A stretch of 7,961 bases of DNA from Bacillota bacterium (GCA_017515765.1 JAFWFF010000045.1:1-7961); one strand, 5' to 3'; counted from the first letter of the stretch, positions 1-6,511 are shown. Notes: generated by a model not told the origin, from the sequence alone. A program made the numbers and translations.

Positions 1-1313
1 GCGACAATCCGTTCATCGGCTATCTGACCGGCGCGGGCGTTGCGTTCGTTCTCCAGAGCTCATCCGCAACCATCGGTATACTGCAGGCATTCTCCGCCTC
101 CGGCCAGCTCACGTTCAGCGCGGTTTACGCCGTGATCGTTGGCGTGTATCTCGGCGACTGCGTGACGACTCTCATAGTCTGCGCCATCGGAGCAAAGCCG
201 GACGCCAAGAGGGTAGGCGTGATCAACGTCTTGTTCAACCTCGGCAAAACGGTCCTGGTCCTCGCCGCTGTCGCGATCCTGAAACAGGTCGGCCTGCTGG
301 ACGGGATATGGACCAGCGTGGTGAACCCCGGCCGGATCGCGAACGCCAACAGTATATTCAACCTGGCCTGCGCACTCATCCTGCTCCCGGTAATACCGGT
401 CTGCGAGAAGATGAGCTACAAGATAGTGAAGGACGAGAAGATCCCCGCCAACAAATACCAGGAAAAGCTGGACGCGCTTTCGCCTTCGTTCTTCGGAACT
501 CCGGCCATCGCGCTCAGGAGCTGCTACGACGTGCTCCTCACGATGTTCCTCGTTGCCCGCGAAAACGTGGACAAGGCCATAGGGCTAGTCTACTCCTACG
601 ATCAAAAGGTCTTTGACGGGATCCAGGAGGAGGAGAACAATATAGACATCATGCACGACAAGGCGAGCGCTTACCTAGCGTCGCTTTCCGGCGTGCTCAA
701 GCAGGATTACCACATCCTGATCCTTAATGAATATTACAAGCTCGTCGTCGAGTTCGAGAGGCTGGGCGACTACGCAGTGAACATCGCGGAGGTCGGGCAG
801 GAACTGCATGACAAGCGCGCCGCGTTCTCAACCACCGCGAAAGAAGAGATAAGGATCCTGATGGATCTGATAGACAGCATACTGGACTGCGCGGAGAAGT
901 CGTTCAAGGTCAGGGACGTAGACGCCGCGTATACCATCGAGCCTCTCGAGGAAGTTGTGGACGACGTGGGACACGTCCTGAAAGAGAACCACCTGTCCAG
1001 GCTGGCAAAGGGCGAATGCACCGTCATAGCGGGAACCGAGTTCATGGATCTCCTCAGCGACGTTGAAAGGGTGTCGGATATCTGTTCCAACATCGGACTC
1101 GCGACCGTAGCACGTGTCAACCCGGAGCTCGCCAACGAAGCGCATGACTATTCGCAGTACCTGCACTCCGGACGCGACGAGAAGTTCAACAAAGAGTACA
1201 AGGACGCTCATATCAGATACTTCAGAAGGCTGAAGAGGTATATCCCCGAGATCGACGAGTATCAGCAGACGCCCAGGCCTGAAGGACTGAGCACCAGGAT
1301 CAACGATGACTAG
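1..1313 (+). CDS. Na/Pi cotransporter family protein with C-terminal PhoU-like domain (5' partial)
   Basis: The reading frame is open from base 3 to the TAG at 1311, giving 436 visible residues; the start lies before the window. Visible residues 18-25 read QSSSATIG, the signature of the NptA/PNaS (type II Na-phosphate cotransporter) family. Its position just before the last membrane helices suggests it is the second of the two QSSS repeats, the first lying upstream. Hydrophobic segments follow to about residue 134. From about residue 155 the protein becomes a charged helical PhoU-like tail with two metal-site type motifs: ERLGDYAVNIAE near 252-263 and VERVSDICSNIG near 353-364. The family couples inward sodium and phosphate movement across the cytoplasmic membrane; the PhoU tail is thought to be regulatory. 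The motif after QSSS reads GVYLGDC where many relatives have GxNIGT. The next gene overlaps by 8 bases, suggesting an operon. The family call is secure; substrate specificity is inferred. Confidence 0.93.
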   Translation, partial: DNPFIGYLTGAGVAFVLQSSSATIGILQAFSASGQLTFSAVYAVIVGVYLGDCVTTLIVCAIGAKPDAKRVGVINVLFNLGKTVLVLAAVAILKQVGLLDGIWTSVVNPGRIANANSIFNLACALILLPVIPVCEKMSYKIVKDEKIPANKYQEKLDALSPSFFGTPAIALRSCYDVLLTMFLVARENVDKAIGLVYSYDQKVFDGIQEEENNIDIMHDKASAYLASLSGVLKQDYHILILNEYYKLVVEFERLGDYAVNIAEVGQELHDKRAAFSTTAKEEIRILMDLIDSILDCAEKSFKVRDVDAAYTIEPLEEVVDDVGHVLKENHLSRLAKGECTVIAGTEFMDLLSDVERVSDICSNIGLATVARVNPELANEAHDYSQYLHSGRDEKFNKEYKDAHIRYFRRLKRYIPEIDEYQQTPRPEGLSTRINDD

Positions 1314-1992
1314 GACTCACGCCGAAAACTTAAACAGCAGAAAAAACGGGCGAAGCCTGACCGCTATAGGTCTGGGCTTCGCCTTTCTTGAAGTTCTTAA
1401 GCAGGTCTATCTCATCAGGAACGTCTTCGGAGGCTCTTACGACGTCTGGTACGTACCGTTCCAGCTTTGCTCTATGCCCATATACCTCTGCCTGACCGCC
1501 GGGATAAGCGGTATGCTCACCAAAAACAAAAGCCCGGAAGGCCTCCGGACGGTGATCCTGACTTTTCTGATGGATTACGGGCTGCTCGGCGGAGTCATGG
1601 CTTTGACCGTGCGCGACGGGTTTACGTTCCCGCAGCATCCTTTGCTCACGGCGCACGGCTGGGTATGGCACGCCGGAATGATCGCGCTGGCTCTGTGGAT
1701 CTTCTTTAAAGGGCTGTGCGACACGAGCGTCAAAGGGTATTTAAGGACGATCCCGGTGTTCCTGGTCCTTGCGGCCTTTGCCGAGATAATAAATGTGAGC
1801 CTCCATGGAAAAGGGGACTGCGATATGTTTTACATATCCCCCTACCACTTAAGCTCACAGCCGGTCTTTGTCGATATAGACGCTGCCGTCGGAAGACCCG
1901 CGGGAATAGTTATATATCTCCTGGCAGTCTGCTTCGGAGCGTTTCTCAGCCACATCCTTTTCAATCTGATCCGCCTCGCAAAACAGAGATGA
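1306..1992 (+). CDS. YwaF/TMEM164-like integral membrane protein
   Basis: A 228-residue, very hydrophobic protein with about six membrane segments, near residues 18-38, 46-66, 80-102, 116-136, 147-165 and 198-222. PFQLCSMPIYL at 51-61, HGWVWH at 117-122 and the NVSLHG...YISPYHLSSQP stretch at 163-186 match my recollection of the YwaF/TMEM164 family of conserved membrane proteins. Human TMEM164 has been described as a lipid acyltransferase, but the bacterial members' role is not established, so no activity is assigned; C54, H117 and H122 are the residues to examine if it is an enzyme. The ATG sits inside the end of the transporter gene (ATGACTAG, 8-base overlap) with no strong ribosome binding site, so translation is probably coupled to the upstream gene. 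The 3' end runs 32 bases into the end of convergent aroK. The coding call is firm; the family name is moderately sure. Confidence 0.8.
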   Translation: MTRTHAENLNSRKNGRSLTAIGLGFAFLEVLKQVYLIRNVFGGSYDVWYVPFQLCSMPIYLCLTAGISGMLTKNKSPEGLRTVILTFLMDYGLLGGVMALTVRDGFTFPQHPLLTAHGWVWHAGMIALALWIFFKGLCDTSVKGYLRTIPVFLVLAAFAEIINVSLHGKGDCDMFYISPYHLSSQPVFVDIDAAVGRPAGIVIYLLAVCFGAFLSHILFNLIRLAKQR

Positions 1993-2500
1993 TCTCTTCC
2001 GCTATTTGCCCGGGGCTTTTTCCGTCCGTGACTGAGGTGAGATCAGCGGCTTCCTCATAGAGCGGTCTCCGTTCATCCATCATCTTGCGTATATCGTCGG
2101 GACCTTTTCCGATGAGGAGCGGCCTCCCGGCATCGCCGGACAGCCTTTCGATCACGATTCCGGGAGAGACAGACAGATAGACGACTGTCCCTGAATCACG
2201 CATGTATCCACGGTTTTCCGGCGAGAGCACGATCCCGCCTCCGCAGGACACCACGGCCGCCTCACCGTCCAGGGCAGCAGGAAGGTTCCTGAGGAGAGCC
2301 GATTCTTCCGCACGGAAAAAAGCCTCGCCGCAAGAAGCGAAAACTTCCGGAATGCTCTTCCCGAAGCGCTCTTCCAGAAGGCAGTCGGTATCAAAGAAGG
2401 GGAGCGCGCATCTGTCCGCGAGTTCCCGTCCCACAGTGGTCTTGCCGCTTCCCATGAATCCCACGAGATATATGATCTTTCCACGAACAGTCTTTTCCAT
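1961..2500 (-). CDS. aroK: shikimate kinase
   Basis: A 179-residue cytoplasmic enzyme that phosphorylates shikimate at the 3-hydroxyl with ATP, the fifth step of the chorismate pathway. Visible motifs in order: Walker A GFMGSGKTT at 14-22; DTD at 37-39 (Mg and shikimate contacts); R63 in FFRAEE; the GGG shikimate loop at 87-89; lid arginine R126 in GRPLL; and RRPLY at 144-148, the adenine-contact region. The length is normal for the family. The frame stays open upstream to a TTG at 2605, but the ATG at 2500 places the P-loop at the usual distance from the N-terminus, and the extra 35 residues look like translated promoter DNA. There is no Shine-Dalgarno sequence. Instead a TATAAT box ends 6 bases before the ATG, so the mRNA may be leaderless. 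It is divergent from aroE, the preceding pathway step. Its last 32 coding bases overlap the end of the convergent membrane-protein gene. Confidence 0.96.
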   Translation of the reverse strand: MEKTVRGKIIYLVGFMGSGKTTVGRELADRCALPFFDTDCLLEERFGKSIPEVFASCGEAFFRAEESALLRNLPAALDGEAAVVSCGGGIVLSPENRGYMRDSGTVVYLSVSPGIVIERLSGDAGRPLLIGKGPDDIRKMMDERRPLYEEAADLTSVTDGKSPGQIAEEIISVLRGGSD

Positions 2501-2506
2501 GGCTGT

Positions 2507-2535
2507 ATTATAAGGCCGGAAAGCGATGCGCGCAA
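2507..2535 (-). promoter_or_regulatory. putative aroK sigma-A promoter, leaderless type
   Basis: On the minus strand a perfect TATAAT (2507-2512) is preceded at a 17-base spacing by TTGCGC (2530-2535), which matches the first three bases of the -35 consensus. Only six bases (ACAGCC) separate the -10 box from the ATG at 2500, so the expected transcription start falls on or next to the A of the start codon. This is inferred from sequence only. Confidence 0.65.
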
Positions 2536-2573
2536 CCTTGGAGCCGTTCTTTCCGCCGGGGATCGCGCAAGTG

Positions 2574-2602
2574 TTGACGCGTATTCGCGCGGGTATTAAA
2601 AT
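2574..2602 (+). promoter_or_regulatory. putative aroE sigma-A promoter
   Basis: TTGACG (2574-2579) and TAAAAT (2597-2602) are separated by exactly 17 bases, each one mismatch from consensus. The expected start is near 2609, which leaves a leader of only about 15 bases. The GGGAGG ribosome binding site (2609-2614) would then lie at the very 5' end of the transcript. It points away from the aroK promoter in the same intergenic region and does not overlap it. Confidence 0.75.
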
Positions 2603-2623
2603 CAACTCGGGAGGTTAGGCCCT

Positions 2624-3517
2624 ATGAGTATAGAAATCAGCGGAAAGACAAGATTGATCGCTTTGTTCGGGGATCCCGTGTCTCACAGCAAGTCCCCTGC
2701 GATGCAGAACGCGTCGTTCAGGGCGCTCGGGCTGGACTATGTGTATCTCGCGTTCAGAGTGCCTGCCGGCTGCGCGGAAGAAGCGGTGAGATCCGCGAGG
2801 ACTCTTGGCATGCCGGGATTCAACGTCACCATGCCTCTCAAGCAGGAAGTGATGGGCTGTCTGGACGGGCTGGATCTGTCCGCGGAGCTCTGCGGAGCGG
2901 TGAACACGGTAGTGAACAAAGAAGGCTTTCTGACCGGATACAATACGGACGCCGCCGGAGCGGTCTACGCGGTCAGAAAGATGGGAGTCGATATCCCGGC
3001 AGCAAAGGCGGTGATCCTCGGGCTCGGAGGAGCGGGGAAAGCGGTGTTCGCGGGACTGGCTTCGGCAGGATGCCGCAGTTTCACCCTTGCGATAAGGGAC
3101 CCGGAAAAGGCCGGGGAGCCCGGAAGCCGCGCTTATGAGCACGCGGCTTTCGCCGAGAAGATGAGATCACGGTTCGCCGGGCTTTGCTGCAGGATCATAG
3201 ACATAAACGACCCCGGGGCTGTCGGTCCTGCGATCCGGGAAGCGGACCTCCTTATCAACGCGACGAACCTCGGAATGGGGAAGAACGAAGGCATATCGCC
3301 GGTGAAGGACTCTTCCTGCTTCCACTCAGGCCTCAACGTGATGGACGCTGTATACGACCCGGCGGAGACTGAGTTTCTGAGATCGGCAAGGGCAGCGGGA
3401 GTAAAGAACGCGGTGAACGGCCTCGATATGCTGCTCGGCCAGGGGATCGAGGCGTTCAGGCTGTTTACGGGTGAAGAGATGCCTCCGGATACGGCAAGGC
3501 AGGCTTTGGGACTTTGA
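2624..3517 (+). CDS. aroE: shikimate dehydrogenase (NADP+)
   Basis: A 297-residue enzyme that reduces 3-dehydroshikimate to shikimate with NADPH, supplying the substrate of the divergent aroK product. The N-terminal substrate domain shows GDPVSHSKSP with shikimate-binding serines S22 and S24, NVTMPLK with catalytic lysine K73, GAVNT (N94) and GYNTD with catalytic aspartate D109. The nucleotide domain has the glycine loop GLGGAGKA at 133-140. The C-terminal part has DAVYDP (Y244) and NGLDMLLGQG with substrate glutamine Q273. All key residues are present. The stretch after the NADP loop (about 160-190) is longer than in the E. coli enzyme, explaining the slightly greater length. The ATG at 2624 has GGGAGG nine bases upstream. 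A 27-base gap to the ABC ATPase gene on the same strand and no terminator suggest that these genes are co-transcribed. Confidence 0.97.
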   Translation: MSIEISGKTRLIALFGDPVSHSKSPAMQNASFRALGLDYVYLAFRVPAGCAEEAVRSARTLGMPGFNVTMPLKQEVMGCLDGLDLSAELCGAVNTVVNKEGFLTGYNTDAAGAVYAVRKMGVDIPAAKAVILGLGGAGKAVFAGLASAGCRSFTLAIRDPEKAGEPGSRAYEHAAFAEKMRSRFAGLCCRIIDINDPGAVGPAIREADLLINATNLGMGKNEGISPVKDSSCFHSGLNVMDAVYDPAETEFLRSARAAGVKNAVNGLDMLLGQGIEAFRLFTGEEMPPDTARQALGL

Positions 3518-3544
3518 TCAAAGACATCGAAGGGAGACAAGTAT

Positions 3545-4261
3545 ATGCTTTATATCGATCATCTCACCAAGACATACGGAGACAAGAAGGCGGTGGACGA
3601 TCTTTCGCTGCATATAGCGAGAGGCGAGATCTACGGATTCATCGGCCATAACGGAGCCGGAAAGACGACCACCATAAAGGCGTGCTGCGGCATCCTCGCC
3701 TTTGACAGCGGGACCATCAGGATAGACGGCCACGACATAGTGACCGATCCGATCGCAGCCAAGAGCAGGATGGCCTATATCCCGGACAACCCGGATCTCT
3801 ATCCGTTCATGTCCGGTATCAGATTCATAAACATGGTCGCGGACATCTACGGAGTCTCCCAGCAGGACCGTGAGGCGCGCACAAAAAAATACTCTGAAAT
3901 GTTCGAGCTCACTTCGGACCTTGCCCAGCCGGTCAGCGCGTATTCGCACGGAATGAAACAGAAGCTCGCTCTTATCGCGGCATTTGTTCACAAACCGGAG
4001 CTCATCATAATGGACGAGCCGTTCGTGGGACTTGACCCGAAGGCTTCGTTCCTCCTGAAGGAAGAGATGCGCAGCCACTGCAGCGAAGGTGGCGCGATAT
4101 TTTTCTCGACTCACGTCCTTGAAGTGGCAGAAAAGCTCTGCGACAAAGTAGCGATTATCAGGCAGGGAAGACTCGTGACCTCGGGAACCATGGAAGAAGT
4201 GAAGGGCGACGCGTCGCTGGAGCACGTCTTCCTCGAACTGGAGGGCGGAAATGAACGCTAG
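3545..4261 (+). CDS. ABC transporter ATP-binding protein (ABC-2 exporter type)
   Basis: A 238-residue ATPase subunit that would sit on the inner face of the membrane and power the permease encoded next. Walker A GHNGAGKTT is at 34-42, a Q-loop equivalent at IPDNPDLYP (80-88, acidic rather than glutamine, as is common in this subgroup), a signature SHGMKQ at 134-139 in place of LSGGQ, Walker B LIIMDEP at 153-159 with catalytic E158, a D-loop GLDP at 162-165 and the switch histidine H190 in STH. The domain is single and of normal length. The ATG has AGGGAG eight bases upstream. The 3' end overlaps the permease frame by 11 bases. The overall look is of the BcrA/CcmA/EcsA-like group of exporters; the substrate cannot be read from sequence. 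Proximity to aroE is probably incidental. Confidence 0.94.
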   Translation: MLYIDHLTKTYGDKKAVDDLSLHIARGEIYGFIGHNGAGKTTTIKACCGILAFDSGTIRIDGHDIVTDPIAAKSRMAYIPDNPDLYPFMSGIRFINMVADIYGVSQQDREARTKKYSEMFELTSDLAQPVSAYSHGMKQKLALIAAFVHKPELIIMDEPFVGLDPKASFLLKEEMRSHCSEGGAIFFSTHVLEVAEKLCDKVAIIRQGRLVTSGTMEEVKGDASLEHVFLELEGGNER

Positions 4262-5885
4262 GAACGGAAGGACGATAATGAAGGCGCTGATAAAACTCCG
4301 CCTCGCCGAAGCGTTCTCAGGCTTCGGCAGGAGGAAAAGGCGCGGCACTTCCGGCTCCTCGGGCGCTGCCGGAAAGATCATACTCTATATCGCACTCGCG
4401 GTATTTGTGATGCTGAGCCTTGGATTCTCATTCTTCAGCATAGGCCTGGTGCTCTCGGATACGAGCCTCATGGAGATGTTCTTCCCGATCGTGTTTATCC
4501 TGGCGTTCCTGCTTTGCCTGGTGGGAAGCGTTTTCCTCGCGCAGCATCAGATATTTGAGGCGAAGGACAACGACCTCATGTTCTCCATGCCCATCCCTCC
4601 GAGGATGCTCCTGGTGTCGAGGATCCTGTCTTTGATACTGGTGAACTATTATTACGAGGCGATGATACTGGTGCCCGGAGCTGTCGTCTACGGCTTCGTG
4701 CACGGCTATTCCGCGGCGGGGTTCATTTTCCTGCTCATCTGCGCTGCTCTGACACCGCTCTTTGTAGTAACGGTATCGATGATCTTCGGTTATCTGATCG
4801 CGCTGGTATCATCTCGCCTGAGGAACAGCAGGATAGTCGGGCTCGTACTTTCCGCGGCGGCTTTCGCGGCGTATTTCTATTTCATCTCGGTATGGCCCGA
4901 CAGGCTGCAGAACCTTGCGGGGAACGGCGCCGAGGCGGTCCTTAAGCTGAAGAGGTACATCGCTCCCGCCTGGCATTTTGGCAACGCTGTCCACGGAGGA
5001 AGCGCCCTGTCGCTTCTGATATACGCACTGATCTGCATAGTGCCGTTCGCCGCGGCCTGCTTCATCATAGGACGCAATTTCATCCGCATCGCGACCACAG
5101 AGCGGGGAATGAAGAAGATAGAGTACAAGGGCGGCGCGATGAAGGCGGGGAGCAGCTTCTCGGCTCTCACGGGCATGGAGCTCAGGAGGCTGGGCGGATC
5201 GAACGTCTATATGCTGAACAGCGCTTTCGGGCTTTTGATCGTCCTGGCCCTTCCCATCATAGCTCTGGTCAAAAAAGGAGATCTGAGCGGGTTGTTCTCC
5301 GCTGCGGGAGAGGCCGGGTTCGAAGGCTATATGGGGCCGATAATTACCATAGCGTTCCTTTTCCTCGGGGCGATGGTATTCATATCTTCGGCGACCGTCT
5401 CTCTTGACTCATACACCATGTGGATAGCGAAGAGCCTGCCTGTAAGCAGCAAAGAGATACTTCTTTCCAAGGCGATGCCGCACATACTGGTATCCGTTCC
5501 GTTCTTCCTCATAGCGGAGATACTGATACAGTTTGCGGTGCCAATGGATCCGTTATGGCGGGTCGGAGTGATAATACTGCCTTTGATCGCCACGGTGCAC
5601 AACGCTTTGCTCGGAGTAGTGATAAACCTCAGGTTCCCGAAATTCGACTGGCTGACCGAGGCGTACGCGGTAAAGCAGGGGCTCGCGCCAATGCTTGCGA
5701 TGCTTCTCTCGGCGATCATCCCGCTCATCCTCATAGCCAGCTTCGGGCTGCTGATAGTATTCATCGGCCTGCCGCCGGCGCTGCTGTTCGCGGAAGCGCT
5801 GGTGCTCTATATCGCGTTCGGAACGGTCTTCTATCTGATATTGAGCAAATGGGGGACTGCCAGGTTCGGGCGTCTGCAGTCATAG
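4251..5885 (+). CDS. ABC transporter permease, internally duplicated 12-helix type
   Basis: A 544-residue membrane protein, the partner of the preceding ATPase. After a basic N-terminus there are about twelve hydrophobic segments in two groups of six: near 42-67, 76-97, 125-150, 155-187, 194-214, 253-273, then 320-340, 360-385, 407-428, 436-460, 480-505 and 508-532. A short cytoplasmic motif recurs, FSMPIPPRMLLVSRIL (111-126) and KSLPVSSKEILLSKAM (394-409), in the loop after the second helix of each half, suggesting a duplicated ABC-2 permease unit. The start is uncertain. ATG 4251 overlaps the ATPase gene and has GGAGGG (4240-4245) five bases upstream. ATG 4278 (residue 10) has GGAAGGA (4266-4272) five bases upstream and would give 535 residues without overlap. 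The exported substrate is unknown; lipid, peptide or antimicrobial roles occur in related exporters. Confidence 0.9.
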   Translation: MNARNGRTIMKALIKLRLAEAFSGFGRRKRRGTSGSSGAAGKIILYIALAVFVMLSLGFSFFSIGLVLSDTSLMEMFFPIVFILAFLLCLVGSVFLAQHQIFEAKDNDLMFSMPIPPRMLLVSRILSLILVNYYYEAMILVPGAVVYGFVHGYSAAGFIFLLICAALTPLFVVTVSMIFGYLIALVSSRLRNSRIVGLVLSAAAFAAYFYFISVWPDRLQNLAGNGAEAVLKLKRYIAPAWHFGNAVHGGSALSLLIYALICIVPFAAACFIIGRNFIRIATTERGMKKIEYKGGAMKAGSSFSALTGMELRRLGGSNVYMLNSAFGLLIVLALPIIALVKKGDLSGLFSAAGEAGFEGYMGPIITIAFLFLGAMVFISSATVSLDSYTMWIAKSLPVSSKEILLSKAMPHILVSVPFFLIAEILIQFAVPMDPLWRVGVIILPLIATVHNALLGVVINLRFPKFDWLTEAYAVKQGLAPMLAMLLSAIIPLILIASFGLLIVFIGLPPALLFAEALVLYIAFGTVFYLILSKWGTARFGRLQS

Positions 5886-5928
5886 ACAACAGCAAACTCA
5901 TCAATTAGAGCTTAATCACGTTCTTTCA

Positions 5929-5990
5929 AAGGCTCGGAGCAGGCAGACCGGATCTGCCTTCCCGAGCCTTCGTCTTATTGTATGTTTTTT
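5929..5990 (+). terminator. probable terminator of the ABC exporter transcript
   Basis: An imperfect hairpin lies 43 bases after the permease stop. The outer 9-bp stem AAGGCTCGG (5929-5937) pairs with CCGAGCCTT (5962-5970), and the inner 6-bp stem GGCAGA (5942-5947) pairs with TCTGCC (5953-5958), joined by a small internal loop. The best T-run, six Ts at 5985-5990, starts 14 bases after the stem, with a moderately T-rich sequence in between. That is not the classic arrangement, so termination may be weak. Confidence 0.6.
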
Positions 5991-5994
5991 CCCG

Positions 5995-6056
5995 ATTCGC
6001 ACTGCGAATGCGACTTTACGGCCGAAGTCGCACTCCGACTGTGTTACGCCTCGGAG
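5995..6056. repeat. cluster of adjacent dyads, possible structured element or intergenic repeat
   Basis: Three inverted repeats lie almost end to end. ATTCGC (5995-6000) pairs with GCGAAT (6004-6009). GCGACTT (6010-6016) pairs with AAGTCGC (6025-6031). CTCCGA (6033-6038) pairs with TCGGAG (6051-6056). Two 15-base units, 5995-6009 and 6026-6040, are near copies sharing TCGCACT and CGA; each folds as a hairpin, and they differ by a swapped T-A to G-C pair, which keeps the pairing. The element lies between the exporter terminator and the -10 box of the regulator gene. No function is recognised. Confidence 0.55.
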
Positions 6057-6072
6057 GATCCGTTTTTATAAT
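6044..6072 (+). promoter_or_regulatory. putative promoter of the XRE regulator gene
   Basis: A perfect TATAAT at 6067-6072 lies 31 bases before the ATG at 6104. The hexamer at 17-base spacing (6044-6049, TTACGC) is a poor -35 box. The third dyad of the upstream cluster (6033-6056) spans this -35 region and could serve as an operator, for example for autoregulation. This is inference. Confidence 0.5.
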
Positions 6073-6103
6073 TGAATCAACTTGGGAGAAGGAGGTGGAA
6101 CCG

Positions 6104-6499
6104 ATGCAGCTTCAATATGATATAGACAAAAAAGCGATCGGCGAACGCCTCCGTTCAGTGCGCGTGAATAAAGGACTGACGCAGGAACAGCTCTCGGAGG
6201 AGATCGGCGTGACCTCGAAGTATCTGAGCAAAGTTGAAAACGGAGCCGCTGCGCCGTCACTCCAGTTCATACTCAGGTTCGCGGAGGTGACGGGAAGCGA
6301 CCCGGGCTTTTTGCTCAAGGGACCGGACTCCGGGAAAGGCGGAGCAGGCTCGTCGTTCTCGGAGAGCGGCGGCGGATATGAAGAAGCATTTGGGAGGACT
6401 GCCGGAAAGAGGTCCGGAAGATCCGCAGCGGGCATGAAGATATGCGAAGAGATCACGGAAAAGATCATGGATGTCCTGGAGAAGAACGGCATCCTGTAA
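6104..6499 (+). CDS. XRE-family helix-turn-helix regulator
   Basis: A 131-residue probable DNA-binding regulator. Residues 11-70 form a Cro/C1-type helix-turn-helix domain (GERLRSVRVNKGLTQEQLSEEIGV, then TSKYLSKVENG as recognition helix and following turn, then PSLQFILRFAEVTG). Residues 73-110 are a glycine- and serine-rich, probably disordered linker, and residues 111-131 form a short predicted helix ending KIMDVLEKNGIL that might mediate dimerisation. The open frame extends upstream to 5978, but the ATG at 6104 is chosen because a nearly ideal AAGGAGGTG (6089-6097) lies six bases before it and because upstream residues would translate the dyads and promoter. A strong terminator follows at 6512-6554. 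Target genes are unknown; the overlapping dyad suggests autoregulation, and the LytTR gene downstream is a natural candidate partner. Confidence 0.88.
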   Translation: MQLQYDIDKKAIGERLRSVRVNKGLTQEQLSEEIGVTSKYLSKVENGAAAPSLQFILRFAEVTGSDPGFLLKGPDSGKGGAGSSFSESGGGYEEAFGRTAGKRSGRSAAGMKICEEITEKIMDVLEKNGIL

Positions 6500-6511
6500 T
6501 AAAGCAGAGAG

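Noticed and set aside
2501..2605. N-terminal extension of aroK to a TTG start at 2605
   Set aside because: The extra 35 residues precede the normal shikimate kinase N-terminus and would translate the aroK promoter and run into the aroE promoter; there is no ribosome site for the TTG.
2615..3142. Antisense open frame (175 codons) opposite aroE
   Set aside because: It is a shadow of a well-conserved gene with basic, low-complexity composition and no family resemblance.
3512..3523. Perfect 12-base palindrome CTTTGATCAAAG at the aroE stop codon
   Set aside because: A palindrome of this length is expected about twice by chance in a window of this size, and there is no flanking support for a site.
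3518..4381. Long antisense open frame (287 codons) opposite the ABC ATPase gene
   Set aside because: It mirrors a clear ABC ATPase on the other strand, has no recognisable domain and no supported ribosome site; long antisense frames are common in GC-leaning genes.
5420..5908. Same-strand open frame of 162 codons inside the permease gene
   Set aside because: It is an out-of-frame shadow; the permease frame has coherent membrane helices while this one is hydrophilic and unlike any known family.
5978..6103. N-terminal extension of the XRE regulator
   Set aside because: It would translate the dyad cluster and the TATAAT box; the ATG at 6104 has a near-ideal ribosome site.
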